Shown: positions 1 through 8,130 of the stretch, piece after piece
Numbering within the stretch: the first letter of the stretch is position 1
Layout: every line of letters starts with the position of its first letter
IMG/VR virus record: IMGVR_UViG_3300034021_000533
Location: 1 to 52,715 of that record
Reading direction: 5' to 3' (one strand)
Length of the DNA: 52,715 nucleotides
Source of the DNA: a virus
Program-made: the position numbers and the translations under genes
Notes under the pieces: model-generated
The model's input: the letters and a program-made list of their open reading frames with translations, nothing else
What the model was told of the DNA's origin: nothing
Databases searched by the model: none

Positions 1-570
1 AACAGGAGGCTTCTTAATGACAAGTAAAGATTCTGCGCTAAATTGGTCTATGTTTCCAACAGGGTTAGGATAGTTTCTCGTTATGTTGAATACCCTTGGA
101 GGGTTATAGTTGTCGGTAAAAAATATTAACTGATCAATAAGATCTACGCCTGTAATTAAAAACTCAGGGTTAAAGTTTAGTGTGGTATTAGTCCCACCAC
201 CATCGTTAATACTTATTACGTGATATGTTAAACTGTTTTGTATCGTGTTGTACGATACGATCATATCAAGCTTGCCTGTAGCTCCTACAGGAAAATTTGG
301 GTCATGAACAAACCAAAATATTCTTTCGTTTGCACTATCGTCAATCGCTCCAATGCACCTTGCGTTTGCACTAAGCGGTGTATTATTTATATACCTAAGC
401 TGAGTAAGAGATACATTTCCTTTTGTATTCTCAATGACACCAATCTCAGATTGCTCTGTTGAGCCCATGCGAACATTAAGAGCATCTATGTACTCGCCAT
501 CAGGAATAAGTCGTTCATCAACGACTTTATTCATTTTACCTGCTGTAAAGTTTCTTGTTATATTCGCCAT
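1..570 (-). CDS. Tail stabilization protein, N-terminal part (cut by window edge)
   Basis: The first 190 codons of a minus-strand gene that runs off the left edge; no stop is reached. The protein starts MANITRNFTAGKMNKVVDER and continues with a GEYIDALNVRMGS-type segment and IGVIENTKGN. This opening is characteristic of the large stabilization/tail-hub proteins of crAss-like and related Bacteroidota phages, which sit at the tail below the ring proteins. The start is the only ATG that keeps this conserved N-terminus, and it lies one base after the stop of the upstream gene, so the two are probably co-transcribed. Family members are usually far longer, so most of the protein lies outside the window. 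Virion role is inferred from family and position. Confidence 0.75.
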   Translation of the reverse strand, partial: MANITRNFTAGKMNKVVDERLIPDGEYIDALNVRMGSTEQSEIGVIENTKGNVSLTQLRYINNTPLSANARCIGAIDDSANERIFWFVHDPNFPVGATGKLDMIVSYNTIQNSLTYHVISINDGGGTNTTLNFNPEFLITGVDLIDQLIFFTDNYNPPRVFNITRNYPNPVGNIDQFSAESLLVIKKPPV

Positions 571-571
571 A

Positions 572-1495
572 TTATTTTAACCACTTGTCCATCCCACGTA
601 GGTTCATAAGAAGTCTACCCGGATGAATGTTACTCATTCTTATTTTAGCATTACGAAGCAGTGCTGCTTTTTCTTTACGAGCACGAGCCACAATGTACTC
701 TTGTACACCAAGCTTTGAATTAAGTATCTCGTATTGAACGTATGCGTAAATATATTTTTCAAATAGTTTGTTAACACTAACCAATGCGTCATTGCCATTC
801 TCCATACCATCAGAGATGTATTCAAGAATAACAGACTGACCATACATGTCAGCGTTAAAGTTTATCACACCTGATCTTGTGTCAATCGCAAATGTTGGAT
901 TGAAGTTTGCAGTCTCTGTGTTGAGACCATAACGCTCACCAAGACCATATTCAAAATACCAAACACCATCAATATCCCATCCCTCTTGTCCATAGTATTG
1001 GCTTTGTGGATTAAGGTAAATGCTTTTCTTAATACCCTCTAAACGCTGCAAATCAATTTGAGAAAATTGAGGAGATAGTGCGTTGCCATCTTGGTCAAAT
1101 AAAATTTTTCCGGTTTGATCTTGCAAGTATGCAAGTGATGATAGTATCTGAATATTTTCTGTAAGTGGTCTAAGGTAACCGTCTTTATACAAGTTTACTC
1201 TTACCCAATTAACGTAGTCTGAAGGTAGAATATACCTAAGTGTATCATCAACTGTAAGCTCTAATACTTTTATCTGCTTGAACGCATCATAGTTAAGTTC
1301 TTGCACAGCACGCTTAGCGTGAAATAATATCTTGAATCTTTCTTCATTATTTACGAGCGAGTGGTTTCCTGCATACATCAACATAAAGTTGTTGACAATG
1401 TCAAATAGACTCACATATTGATATGAGCCCCAATTGGCATCTGTGGGTTGATTGCCACCGTTTTCGTAGTATTGATATTGACTAATATACGACAT
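572..1495 (-). CDS. Ring/connector-like virion protein
   Basis: A 307-residue soluble protein. The segment around residues 60-110 (AKRAVQELNYDAFKQIKVLEL followed by a DYVNWVRV motif) is typical of a conserved virion protein found just before the stabilization protein in crAss-like and related phages, where it is one of the ring proteins below the portal. The C-terminus is basic (HPGRLLMNLRGMDKWLK). It begins two bases after the stop of the 1498-2238 gene and ends one base before the stabilization gene, in a tight connector operon. Family is judged from motif and position; the exact ring position in the particle is not determined. Confidence 0.6.
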   Translation of the reverse strand: MSYISQYQYYENGGNQPTDANWGSYQYVSLFDIVNNFMLMYAGNHSLVNNEERFKILFHAKRAVQELNYDAFKQIKVLELTVDDTLRYILPSDYVNWVRVNLYKDGYLRPLTENIQILSSLAYLQDQTGKILFDQDGNALSPQFSQIDLQRLEGIKKSIYLNPQSQYYGQEGWDIDGVWYFEYGLGERYGLNTETANFNPTFAIDTRSGVINFNADMYGQSVILEYISDGMENGNDALVSVNKLFEKYIYAYVQYEILNSKLGVQEYIVARARKEKAALLRNAKIRMSNIHPGRLLMNLRGMDKWLK

Positions 1496-1497
1496 GA

Positions 1498-2238
1498 TTA
1501 TACTGATTGTTTTTGTTCTTCAGTTGCCCCAAATTGAACAGCGGCTATCTCACGAATAGACATTCCTGCGTATTGAAGAATCTTTGTCACAAGTTTAAAC
1601 TCATCTTCATAAGGAACTTCAAAATCTTGATAGTCAGGCTGAGACTGATCAAATACCGGCTCACCATTTGTTAACGAAATATAGGTCCACTTAGGATCTT
1701 TTGGATACCTAAAATAATTTGCTTCAACTTCATTCGGTAGATTGATAGTTGATGGATAAACTGTCATAATACCATTCTCTTGCGTATACGCAGGGTACTG
1801 TTCTGTTGGAGCAGTAAGGTTTGACGTATTAAGCATTGTGATTTTGGTATGCGTTATCTTCTCTGCTTCTCCTTTAAATACTCGTGGGCTTACTGATGCG
1901 TCATAACAAAGCACCTTATTGATCATGAAATAATCAAACCCTGTAGTAGTAGGAGAAGGAAGATAAAATCTGTTTGTGGCAGGAGCAACTTGCGATAGTG
2001 TTGATGTTACTGAAAATAATTCCATTGCTTCTTCAATCGCTTTGCGTATGTCGGCATATCCTGTTCCTGATGTACGAAGGTTCTCCATATTTAAGATCTT
2101 ATTGTACTCAGAAAAATACTCTTCAAAGGTCTCAAGCTGAGCCTGTTTGGCGTACAGATTGAAATCGGATGGGGATATGTATCCGTAGTTATTCTTGTTC
2201 AGAATAGATAAGACTGTATTTCTTACGGAATTTATCAT
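1498..2238 (-). CDS. Head-tail ring/connector-like protein
   Basis: A 246-residue protein. The N-terminus has a helix followed by SDFNLYAKQAQLETFEEYF and YNKILN, a pattern I associate with ring or connector proteins in podovirus-like Bacteroidota phages. Later regions are beta-rich, with an FRYPKDPKW segment. It is the first gene after a rho-independent terminator (2263-2293) and a TATCTTTG -7 element (minus strand, 2252-2259), so it probably opens its own unit with the next two genes. No enzymatic motif is seen. Connector role is inferred mainly from its place between head genes and the stabilization gene. Confidence 0.55.
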   Translation of the reverse strand: MINSVRNTVLSILNKNNYGYISPSDFNLYAKQAQLETFEEYFSEYNKILNMENLRTSGTGYADIRKAIEEAMELFSVTSTLSQVAPATNRFYLPSPTTTGFDYFMINKVLCYDASVSPRVFKGEAEKITHTKITMLNTSNLTAPTEQYPAYTQENGIMTVYPSTINLPNEVEANYFRYPKDPKWTYISLTNGEPVFDQSQPDYQDFEVPYEDEFKLVTKILQYAGMSIREIAAVQFGATEEQKQSV

Positions 2239-2251
2239 TATTCGCTTTTTA

Positions 2252-2259
2252 CAAAGATA
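2252..2259 (-). promoter_or_regulatory. Bacteroidota -7 promoter element for the ring-protein operon
   Basis: The minus strand reads TATCTTTG, a perfect TAnnTTTG box, 14 bases before the ATG at 2238. No good TTTG box lies 19 bases further upstream, because that space is occupied by the terminator hairpin. The position between a terminator and a gene start supports a real promoter. Confidence 0.5.
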
Positions 2260-2262
2260 AAC

Positions 2263-2293
2263 AAAAAAAAGAGGGAGAATTAAATCCCCCTCT
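2263..2293 (-). terminator. Rho-independent terminator after the head genes
   Basis: On the minus strand, AGAGGGGGA, a short AT loop and TCTCCCTCT form a GC-rich hairpin followed directly by a run of eight T. It lies downstream of the 2320-2655 gene and just before the promoter of the connector genes. Confidence 0.85.
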
Positions 2294-2319
2294 AAGCTAC
2301 AATTTATATCACTTAAAAC

Positions 2320-2655
2320 CTACTGTAAATTATTTTCAAGCATTTTTAAAGCGTCAATTCCATCGTCAGTCTTTAAGAACTCGGCAATTGTAAAGTATGG
2401 GTCCTGACCATAAGGAACAGTTAACATCTTTTTCTTATTGGAAACAGTATTAAACCACACCTCTTTTTGGCCATTTCTGAACGTCAAAAGCTTGTTTTCA
2501 AAGAACACGTGTACATTGGATTGAAGCTTAAGCATTGGATCGCTAAGCATATTTATAAACCCAACAGGGTCTTTTTTGGCATAAACCAAAACATCACGCT
2601 TTAATTCTGCTGTTGTAAATCTTGAAGGATCTTTACCGAACAGAACCCAAAGCAT
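2320..2655 (-). CDS. Small head protein, possible C-terminal half of a frameshifted protein
   Basis: A 111-residue ORF overlapping the upstream 2633-3019 ORF by 23 bases in the +1 frame. It contains TTAELKRDVLVYAKKDP near the N-terminus and KKMLTVPYGQDPYFTIAEFL near the C-terminus, with FLKTDDGIDALKMLEN at the end. As I recall them, related phage proteins carry this region fused to the region in the preceding ORF. Either the gene has split or the two are joined by a +1 frameshift within the overlap. If translated alone, the only early start is the ATG at 2655, inside the upstream coding sequence. Position after the major capsid gene suggests a head accessory role; the function is not known. 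Confidence 0.6.
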   Translation of the reverse strand: MLWVLFGKDPSRFTTAELKRDVLVYAKKDPVGFINMLSDPMLKLQSNVHVFFENKLLTFRNGQKEVWFNTVSNKKKMLTVPYGQDPYFTIAEFLKTDDGIDALKMLENNLQ

Positions 2656-3019
2656 CTACTTCGGCACTCAAACTTTCAACTTCTTTAGCTGCATCTTTCT
2701 CAGTATCAACCTCTACGAAGGTACGCCCATTAAGGGGGTGGTAGTAGAGGAACTGTTGTAGGACCGGGTTGTTTTTAGGAACCTGAAGGAATCCATTCTC
2801 AAATATAATAGGCTCAACAATGGCGTTTCCATCTTGCTCATCCTCAAAAGGGGTCTTTTGATTAACGGCATATCTGAGTGGTCTATTGACATTGTTTTCC
2901 TCATCAAACCACAATAGTGGGAATCGTCTTGTATTTCGAGAAGGGATAGTGTAAGATAGAGGAGCAGAATCTCCTTTTAGTTTATATATCCTGTCAGCAG
3001 GAACTATATTCTTTTTCAT
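2633..3019 (-). CDS. Small head/capsid-associated protein
   Basis: A 128-residue protein directly downstream of the major capsid gene. Visible features are a basic N-terminus (MKKNIVPADRIYKLKGDSAP), a central RPLRYAVNQKTPFEDEQ segment, then PVLQQFLYYHPLNG and an acidic helix ending DALGSVR. The leader is A-rich and lacks a Shine-Dalgarno sequence. The last eight codons overlap the start of the 2320-2655 ORF in another frame, and the products may form one protein by frameshifting. Homologous positions in related phages hold capsid-associated proteins of unknown function; I assign nothing more specific. Confidence 0.65.
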   Translation of the reverse strand: MKKNIVPADRIYKLKGDSAPLSYTIPSRNTRRFPLLWFDEENNVNRPLRYAVNQKTPFEDEQDGNAIVEPIIFENGFLQVPKNNPVLQQFLYYHPLNGRTFVEVDTEKDAAKEVESLSAEVDALGSVR

Positions 3020-3050
3020 TAAATTTTAATTTGATTAGATTTTTAAAATA

Positions 3051-3079
3051 AGGGGGAGTGCCGTTTGGCACCCCACCCT
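3051..3079 (-). terminator. Terminator-like hairpin after the major capsid gene
   Basis: On the minus strand GGGGTGCC, loop AAAC, GGCACTCCCC forms a strong stem followed by TTATTTT. The T tract is imperfect. It lies 16 bases past the capsid stop, so it may end or attenuate the transcript there or protect the capsid mRNA. Confidence 0.6.
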
Positions 3080-3094
3080 TTATTGATTGCTTGC

Positions 3095-4516
3095 TTATGA
3101 ACCGTAACGGAACAACACGAAGTTGTTAGCACCCAAAGTACAAACGCAACGCTCAGAAAGGAAGTTAACCTCCATTGCATCGAGATCGCTTGTTTGAGCA
3201 CCACCGGCAGAACCTGTGATCCAAGTCTTGTAACGGCGGTCTTCAGTCTCAGAAGCACGGTAGCGAACGTGTAAGAACGGACGCTTAGCGTTCTTGCCAA
3301 GGATTTGGTCGTATACAGATGTAGAACCTGCAGGAACCAAAAGACCTGTTACAGTACCTGCGGCTTGAGCACCTGTAGGAAGACCACCACGCATGGTAGG
3401 ATCGTTCAAGTACTTCCAATCAGACTTGTAGAAGTCGTAACCTCTGCGGAAGCCTGTGAAGCCAAGGTTTAATGCCATGTCTTTGTCGTTGTCGAACAAA
3501 CCGTAAGATGTACCGTTTGCTCCGTAGCTGTTTTGAGCAGCCAACATATCGTCAATGTCAAAGCTGAAGGCACGGTTTACGAAGATTACGTTCTCTTCGA
3601 TTGCACCTTGCTTGTCAAGACGAGAGATGATGCTGTCAAAGTCTACAAGGGTAGTTGGGTTACCACCGCCCCATACGTTACCACGATCGTTAACAACGTA
3701 GAAGATACCTTCTGAACCTTTGTTACCGTAAAGTGGGTTAAGTGAAGCGTTAGCAGCACCTGAACCTGACTCAGCAGGAACAGCCTCGATCATTGCAGTC
3801 TCAAGGTAGTCCTCAAAACGCAAGCGAGTTTCGTGCTCACTCTTCAAATACCAAAGGTATCCGGTAGCACCGTTCTCGGTTGTTACTTCTACCCATCCAA
3901 TCTGAGCCATGTCAGAACCGCTTACAGCGTATTTGTCCTTGATGATGATTGGAGAGTTGTCGAAGATCTCATCTTCTGCTTCCAAAGAACCGATCATTCC
4001 AACAGTTCCTTTCTTGAACTCAGAACCGTAGATCCATACAGAAAGAACGGCTGTGCCTGAGAAAGTTTGACCACCGGCTTCGTAGTAAGCAACATCGAAA
4101 GTACCTGCAGTGGTGTTCACAGCAGTAACGATACCCTTGTTAGAAAGACCTGTAGCGTTGTCAGAAATAAATACAGTCTGACCGGCACGGATAGCAATAC
4201 CACTTACGTTAGCATCGCTTACAGTGATGGTTGCAGAATCTGCAGCAGCAGCCGCAGAAGAGTCGCAGTTTACATACTTAGTATGCAAACGTCCTTGTTC
4301 AGCCCACTTAATCATATCAGAGTTAGAGGGCATTTCAGCTCCTACCAAACGAAGGAAAGAAGCTACAGTACGATTACCGTAACGCTCAAACTCCTTCTCA
4401 TAAGTATCAGGAAGATACTGATTCAAGAAGTTGAAGTTGGTAATGTAGTTAGTCGAAAGGGGCACTTGCTCCGCACTTGGCTGAAGCTGATACCCGGGTG
4501 ATGGTAATACTGCCAT
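3095..4516 (-). CDS. Major capsid protein (HK97-like fold expected)
   Basis: A 473-residue protein. The N-terminal region reads TYEKEFERYGNRTVASFLRL and DMIKWAEQGRLHTKY, typical of major capsid proteins in crAss-like and related Bacteroidota phages. A beta-rich A/T/G segment at about residues 88-160 (ATITVSDANVSG, IRAGQTVFIS) looks like a domain inserted in the capsid fold. The C-terminal half carries the conserved LWYLKSEHETRLRFEDYLE segment and ends RCVCTLGANNFVLFRYGS. The gene is flanked upstream by the scaffold-like gene and downstream by a hairpin, which may leave it strongly expressed as a separate RNA. The HK97 fold is known for this group and was not computed here. Confidence 0.8.
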   Translation of the reverse strand: MAVLPSPGYQLQPSAEQVPLSTNYITNFNFLNQYLPDTYEKEFERYGNRTVASFLRLVGAEMPSNSDMIKWAEQGRLHTKYVNCDSSAAAAADSATITVSDANVSGIAIRAGQTVFISDNATGLSNKGIVTAVNTTAGTFDVAYYEAGGQTFSGTAVLSVWIYGSEFKKGTVGMIGSLEAEDEIFDNSPIIIKDKYAVSGSDMAQIGWVEVTTENGATGYLWYLKSEHETRLRFEDYLETAMIEAVPAESGSGAANASLNPLYGNKGSEGIFYVVNDRGNVWGGGNPTTLVDFDSIISRLDKQGAIEENVIFVNRAFSFDIDDMLAAQNSYGANGTSYGLFDNDKDMALNLGFTGFRRGYDFYKSDWKYLNDPTMRGGLPTGAQAAGTVTGLLVPAGSTSVYDQILGKNAKRPFLHVRYRASETEDRRYKTWITGSAGGAQTSDLDAMEVNFLSERCVCTLGANNFVLFRYGS

Positions 4517-4533
4517 TGTTGTAAATTTTTAAT

Positions 4534-5646
4534 TTATATTTTTTTAATGCTGCGGATTTTTAGACTCCTTCCGGAATCCGGTGCAACCGCCTTCACCTGC
4601 ATCCCCCCTTTATTTACAACTTCAGGCGCTCTACGCTCTGACATATTTATGTTTTTAGTCTTACGCATTACGTCCTCTGTTGCGTCTGCCTGTCCTTGTT
4701 CATAGAAGTACTTGGCAAACCTATCAGGGTTCATCGCTATGGCTAAAGCCTTATGGTATCCTGCAGCGTCTTTAATCAGTCCGCTCTCATCCAAATACTT
4801 GTTGATAAAGTTTAGTGGAGTCGATTGAGACTTCTTTAACTCTGCAGCAGACCCGGGAGAAAACACAATCTTCTTGTCGTCAATGGCGAACTCAAAACCT
4901 TTGAAGTCTTTACTAAAGACCTCCTCGGACTTTTGGTCAAACCATTTGCGCTTACGCTCGCTTTCCTCCTGCAAGGTTTTTGCCTGTTGTGTATACTGAC
5001 GGTACGCCTCAAACTCTTCATTATCCTCGGGAGATAAGCCATTTGCTCTTGACTCAAGAGGCAGCTTGTATTTCTCCTTCTGATCATTGAAGAAGCTCTT
5101 GGCTTCCGCAATAGCCTTTTTACGTGCAATCTTTACCTTCTTAATCTTGGACTCATCATCAATGTCTTCATCGTATTTGTAGTCCTCCATTAACACATCA
5201 ATGTCTTCTTTATCAAGACCCTTCTGTGTGGTGGCAAGATATTCACGAAGAACTTGATCAGGGTCCATTGAATCGTAGTCCTTGTTAACCTTAACAAAGT
5301 CATCGAATCCACGCCCTGTCTCCTTCTTAAATTTCATATAAGCAGCCACATCTTCGGGAAGGGGCTCAGACTCTTGGCGTTCTGATACCAAATCATCGAA
5401 GGAGTTAATCTGCTTATTGTAGCGTTTTCCAATATATGAAAGAACTTGCTCCTCTGTTAGTTCAGGCTCCTGTGCCGGAGGCTCTTCTGTTTTATCAGCA
5501 GGAGGCTCTATGTTTGATGTGTCAATCTTGACATCATCTACAACCTCACCATTCAACTGCTTCTCGTGTTTCTCAAGAAGTTCTTTTTCAACTTCCTGTA
5601 CACTTTTGCCCTCTGTCGCATCAAGTGCTCTTACTTTAATTTCCAT
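4534..5646 (-). CDS. Scaffold-like head assembly protein
   Basis: A 370-residue, strongly charged protein rich in Glu, Lys and Asp, lying between portal and major capsid genes where a scaffold is expected. Residues 1-75 are acidic and low complexity (PADKTEEPPAQEPELTEEQ); the centre is helical with likely coiled coils (KTLQEESERKRKWFDQKSEE); the C-terminal third contains DKKIVFSPGSAAELKK and a basic tail ending SLKIRSIKKI. Acidic, coiled-coil proteins at this position commonly act as scaffolds or capsid assembly factors. There is no protease motif and no internal restart that clearly marks a separate scaffold. Function is inferred from place and composition. Confidence 0.6.
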   Translation of the reverse strand: MEIKVRALDATEGKSVQEVEKELLEKHEKQLNGEVVDDVKIDTSNIEPPADKTEEPPAQEPELTEEQVLSYIGKRYNKQINSFDDLVSERQESEPLPEDVAAYMKFKKETGRGFDDFVKVNKDYDSMDPDQVLREYLATTQKGLDKEDIDVLMEDYKYDEDIDDESKIKKVKIARKKAIAEAKSFFNDQKEKYKLPLESRANGLSPEDNEEFEAYRQYTQQAKTLQEESERKRKWFDQKSEEVFSKDFKGFEFAIDDKKIVFSPGSAAELKKSQSTPLNFINKYLDESGLIKDAAGYHKALAIAMNPDRFAKYFYEQGQADATEDVMRKTKNINMSERRAPEVVNKGGMQVKAVAPDSGRSLKIRSIKKI

Positions 5647-5667
5647 TAGATTAGATTTAATTTGTTA

Positions 5668-5675
5668 CAAATTTA
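5668..5675 (-). promoter_or_regulatory. Possible -7 promoter element before the scaffold-like gene
   Basis: The minus strand reads TAAATTTG, matching TAnnTTTG, 21 bases before the ATG at 5646 in the short AT-rich gap after the portal gene. The -33 box is not recognisable, so the call is weak. Confidence 0.3.
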
Positions 5676-5694
5676 TACAAAAATTGCGAAAGTT

Positions 5695-8130
5695 TTAGCG
5701 AGGTTCAAACTCCGCTAAGTCAAACCCATCAAGGCTGTCCTCATTGGACTCAAAGTCCATAGGGGGCAGATTGTTCTTCCTTTGGTTTATGAGCTTAGAC
5801 TGTTCGCTATTCTGTTGACTTATACGTCTTGCCTTCTCCTTTTCCTTCATATCCTCCCTGCTCATTAAAGCGGACTCCTTAAGACCACCTAACTGCATTT
5901 GGTATTGGAACTCCTCATTCATCAGCATCCGCTTCATATCAGCCTCAGCTTTAAGTCTCTCAATGTCAAATGCCACCTCAGCCTGCTTGATCTGCATCTT
6001 AGACTGAGCCTCAAGCTGTATCTTTTGCATAGCTGTTTGAGCTGCAATCTGTTGAGCTTGAAGCTGTTGTTGAGCCATCATTGCCTGCTTCTGCATTTCC
6101 ATCTTTTCCTCACGCTCCTGCTTCTTCATTCTCTTGACCTTTAGGAGTTGGTTTGCAAGCTTGATATTCTTAAGCTCACGTATGTCGATGGCATCCTCAA
6201 GATTGATGTCTCCCTTAGAAAGAGCCATTTGAATGTTAGCCTCGAGCTGAGCTTTCTGCTCTTCATCAGGAGACACTTCAATAAATACACCAAAGTCGTA
6301 TATATACAGGTCACTGATTTCGTGGAGTATAGATACGTTGTACTTTCCAATCTTGTTGGCAAAGTCATCTTTGAAGTCAGCATATTGTAAGATGTCTGCA
6401 ACACGGTAGGTAAGGGCTTCAGCAAGCGACCTATAGATGAATAAACCTCCTTCAAGAATGTGGCGTGTAGCCGTATTGGAGTTAAGTGCAGCGAGCTTTT
6501 GGACCCCTACCAATGCGTTAGGGTCAGGCGTAGAGCCATCCCTCGCTTCATTCAGACCGGTTACCGATCTGATCATATCAAGGTAGTGATTGTAGTTTGC
6601 TATCAGCATCTGTGTCTTAGCAGCTCCTGAGTTGGAGGTAAGTTGCTGAATAGGAACCCGAGCGTTATTAAAGTCACCTTCTTGGGTATAGCTACGTCCA
6701 ATGACGCTACCCGTTTGGAAGTATAACCTTAAAGCATCCTCCGGGTTGTAAGCCTGTCCTGTTCCAAGGTCAACCTCATTGAGACCATCGGCATCAATGA
6801 ATACACCATCGGGGACAGTACGAGCAATAACTTGTTGCAGCTTAAGGTGAGTAAGCTGAATCAGGTCAGCGAATGGTATCATTCTGCGGACGAGTGATTC
6901 AATCACACCCTTATACATACGAGGTGCTACTGCTACATAATTAGGTAGTGCGTGTTGAGAAGTTGATTTAGGACGAACCATATTTTCAGCCATCTGCCAC
7001 TTGAGCAAGATGTTGGTTCCCATCACCATCACACCCTCATACCACACATCAATAGTCTTTTCAATTTTTTCAAACTTTCCTTCCTCCATCATTTCAACAG
7101 GAGGATTAAACTGATCATCCTTCTCAATTACACGAGAGCCACCTGTCTCAAGAATCTTTTTCTTGTAGACCATTTTCTTTGTGGTCTTGTAATTGAAGTA
7201 AAGGATAGTTGCAGTATCACGATAGAACAAACTGTTCTCATAGAAACGTGCTACGTTGTAGTAGTCATACCAACTCTGAGAATACATTGAGATTTCTTGC
7301 AACTGCTCACGTGTGAGTGTTGGGTCAATCTTTACAAGCTCAGTAATTGGAAGCGTTTTAATTTCTCCCCAATAAAAACAATCTTGGAAGAATGGGTCTT
7401 CGGTATAGCTGTATACTATATTCGCAGGGTCAACGTATGAAACTTGCACTCCTGCACCGGGAAGAAACTCGTGCTTAGCAACACCAATACCAAGAACAGC
7501 CAAGTCATAATCTATGCGCTTGCGTGTATCTTGATAGTGGTTTTCGTCAAATATTGTATTGATAGCTTCTTCTTCAGCAATCTCAATTGCAGGTTTGTAA
7601 TTGAGTTGCATATAAAGTGAAAGCTCTTCGTCAGTTTCGGGGAGCTCATCAGGGTCCATTGTAAATGGGTCGACACCTGTTGACTCTTGTATTTGCATTA
7701 GCACATCTTTGGCAGCCATCTGCCCCTCAATCATATCTTGATACTTGCTGCGCTTTGCTTGAGACATTGCGTCTTGTGCGTATGCCTTTACTTTGAAAAG
7801 TCTGTCAGACATTCCGTTCACAACAATGTCTACAAACTTTGGAAGAATAGGTACGGGGGTCCAATCTAAATTCAAATAAGACAAGTCACCATCTATAGCA
7901 AGTTCATTCTTATACTTCTGAACAGACTGCTCTCCACGAGCGTATAATCTTAATCTATGAAAATCACGCCATTGACTGTAATACCTGCATTGATTGCCAT
8001 CTTTGCGGAACCACTCGTATTGGATGGCTTGACCTACCTGTAGACCAAACGCATCAGAAGCTTTCTCTGCGTCAGAAACAAACTGACCCGGAAAGCCTGT
8101 TGCGGATATATTAACTTTTACATCTTTCAT
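5695..8130 (-). CDS. Portal protein
   Basis: An 811-residue protein directly downstream of the large terminase, with overlapping ends. The N-terminal half has WRDFHRLRLYARGEQSVQKY, then LNLDWTPVPILPKFVDIVVNG, typical of portals in crAss-like and related phages. The middle has PRMYKGVIESLVRRMIPFADLIQLTHL and GLNEARDGSTPDPNALVG, a recurrent portal segment. The C-terminal region from about residue 665 is a long Gln/Met/Lys-rich coiled coil (QQLQAQQIAAQ) ending in an acidic tail. Portals form the dodecameric ring through which DNA is packaged. Gene order terminase-portal-scaffold-capsid supports the call strongly. Confidence 0.8.
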   Translation of the reverse strand: MKDVKVNISATGFPGQFVSDAEKASDAFGLQVGQAIQYEWFRKDGNQCRYYSQWRDFHRLRLYARGEQSVQKYKNELAIDGDLSYLNLDWTPVPILPKFVDIVVNGMSDRLFKVKAYAQDAMSQAKRSKYQDMIEGQMAAKDVLMQIQESTGVDPFTMDPDELPETDEELSLYMQLNYKPAIEIAEEEAINTIFDENHYQDTRKRIDYDLAVLGIGVAKHEFLPGAGVQVSYVDPANIVYSYTEDPFFQDCFYWGEIKTLPITELVKIDPTLTREQLQEISMYSQSWYDYYNVARFYENSLFYRDTATILYFNYKTTKKMVYKKKILETGGSRVIEKDDQFNPPVEMMEEGKFEKIEKTIDVWYEGVMVMGTNILLKWQMAENMVRPKSTSQHALPNYVAVAPRMYKGVIESLVRRMIPFADLIQLTHLKLQQVIARTVPDGVFIDADGLNEVDLGTGQAYNPEDALRLYFQTGSVIGRSYTQEGDFNNARVPIQQLTSNSGAAKTQMLIANYNHYLDMIRSVTGLNEARDGSTPDPNALVGVQKLAALNSNTATRHILEGGLFIYRSLAEALTYRVADILQYADFKDDFANKIGKYNVSILHEISDLYIYDFGVFIEVSPDEEQKAQLEANIQMALSKGDINLEDAIDIRELKNIKLANQLLKVKRMKKQEREEKMEMQKQAMMAQQQLQAQQIAAQTAMQKIQLEAQSKMQIKQAEVAFDIERLKAEADMKRMLMNEEFQYQMQLGGLKESALMSREDMKEKEKARRISQQNSEQSKLINQRKNNLPPMDFESNEDSLDGFDLAEFEPR

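Noticed and set aside
4067-4501. 144-codon frame antisense to the major capsid gene
   Set aside because: Shadow of the capsid coding sequence, with no recognised domain.
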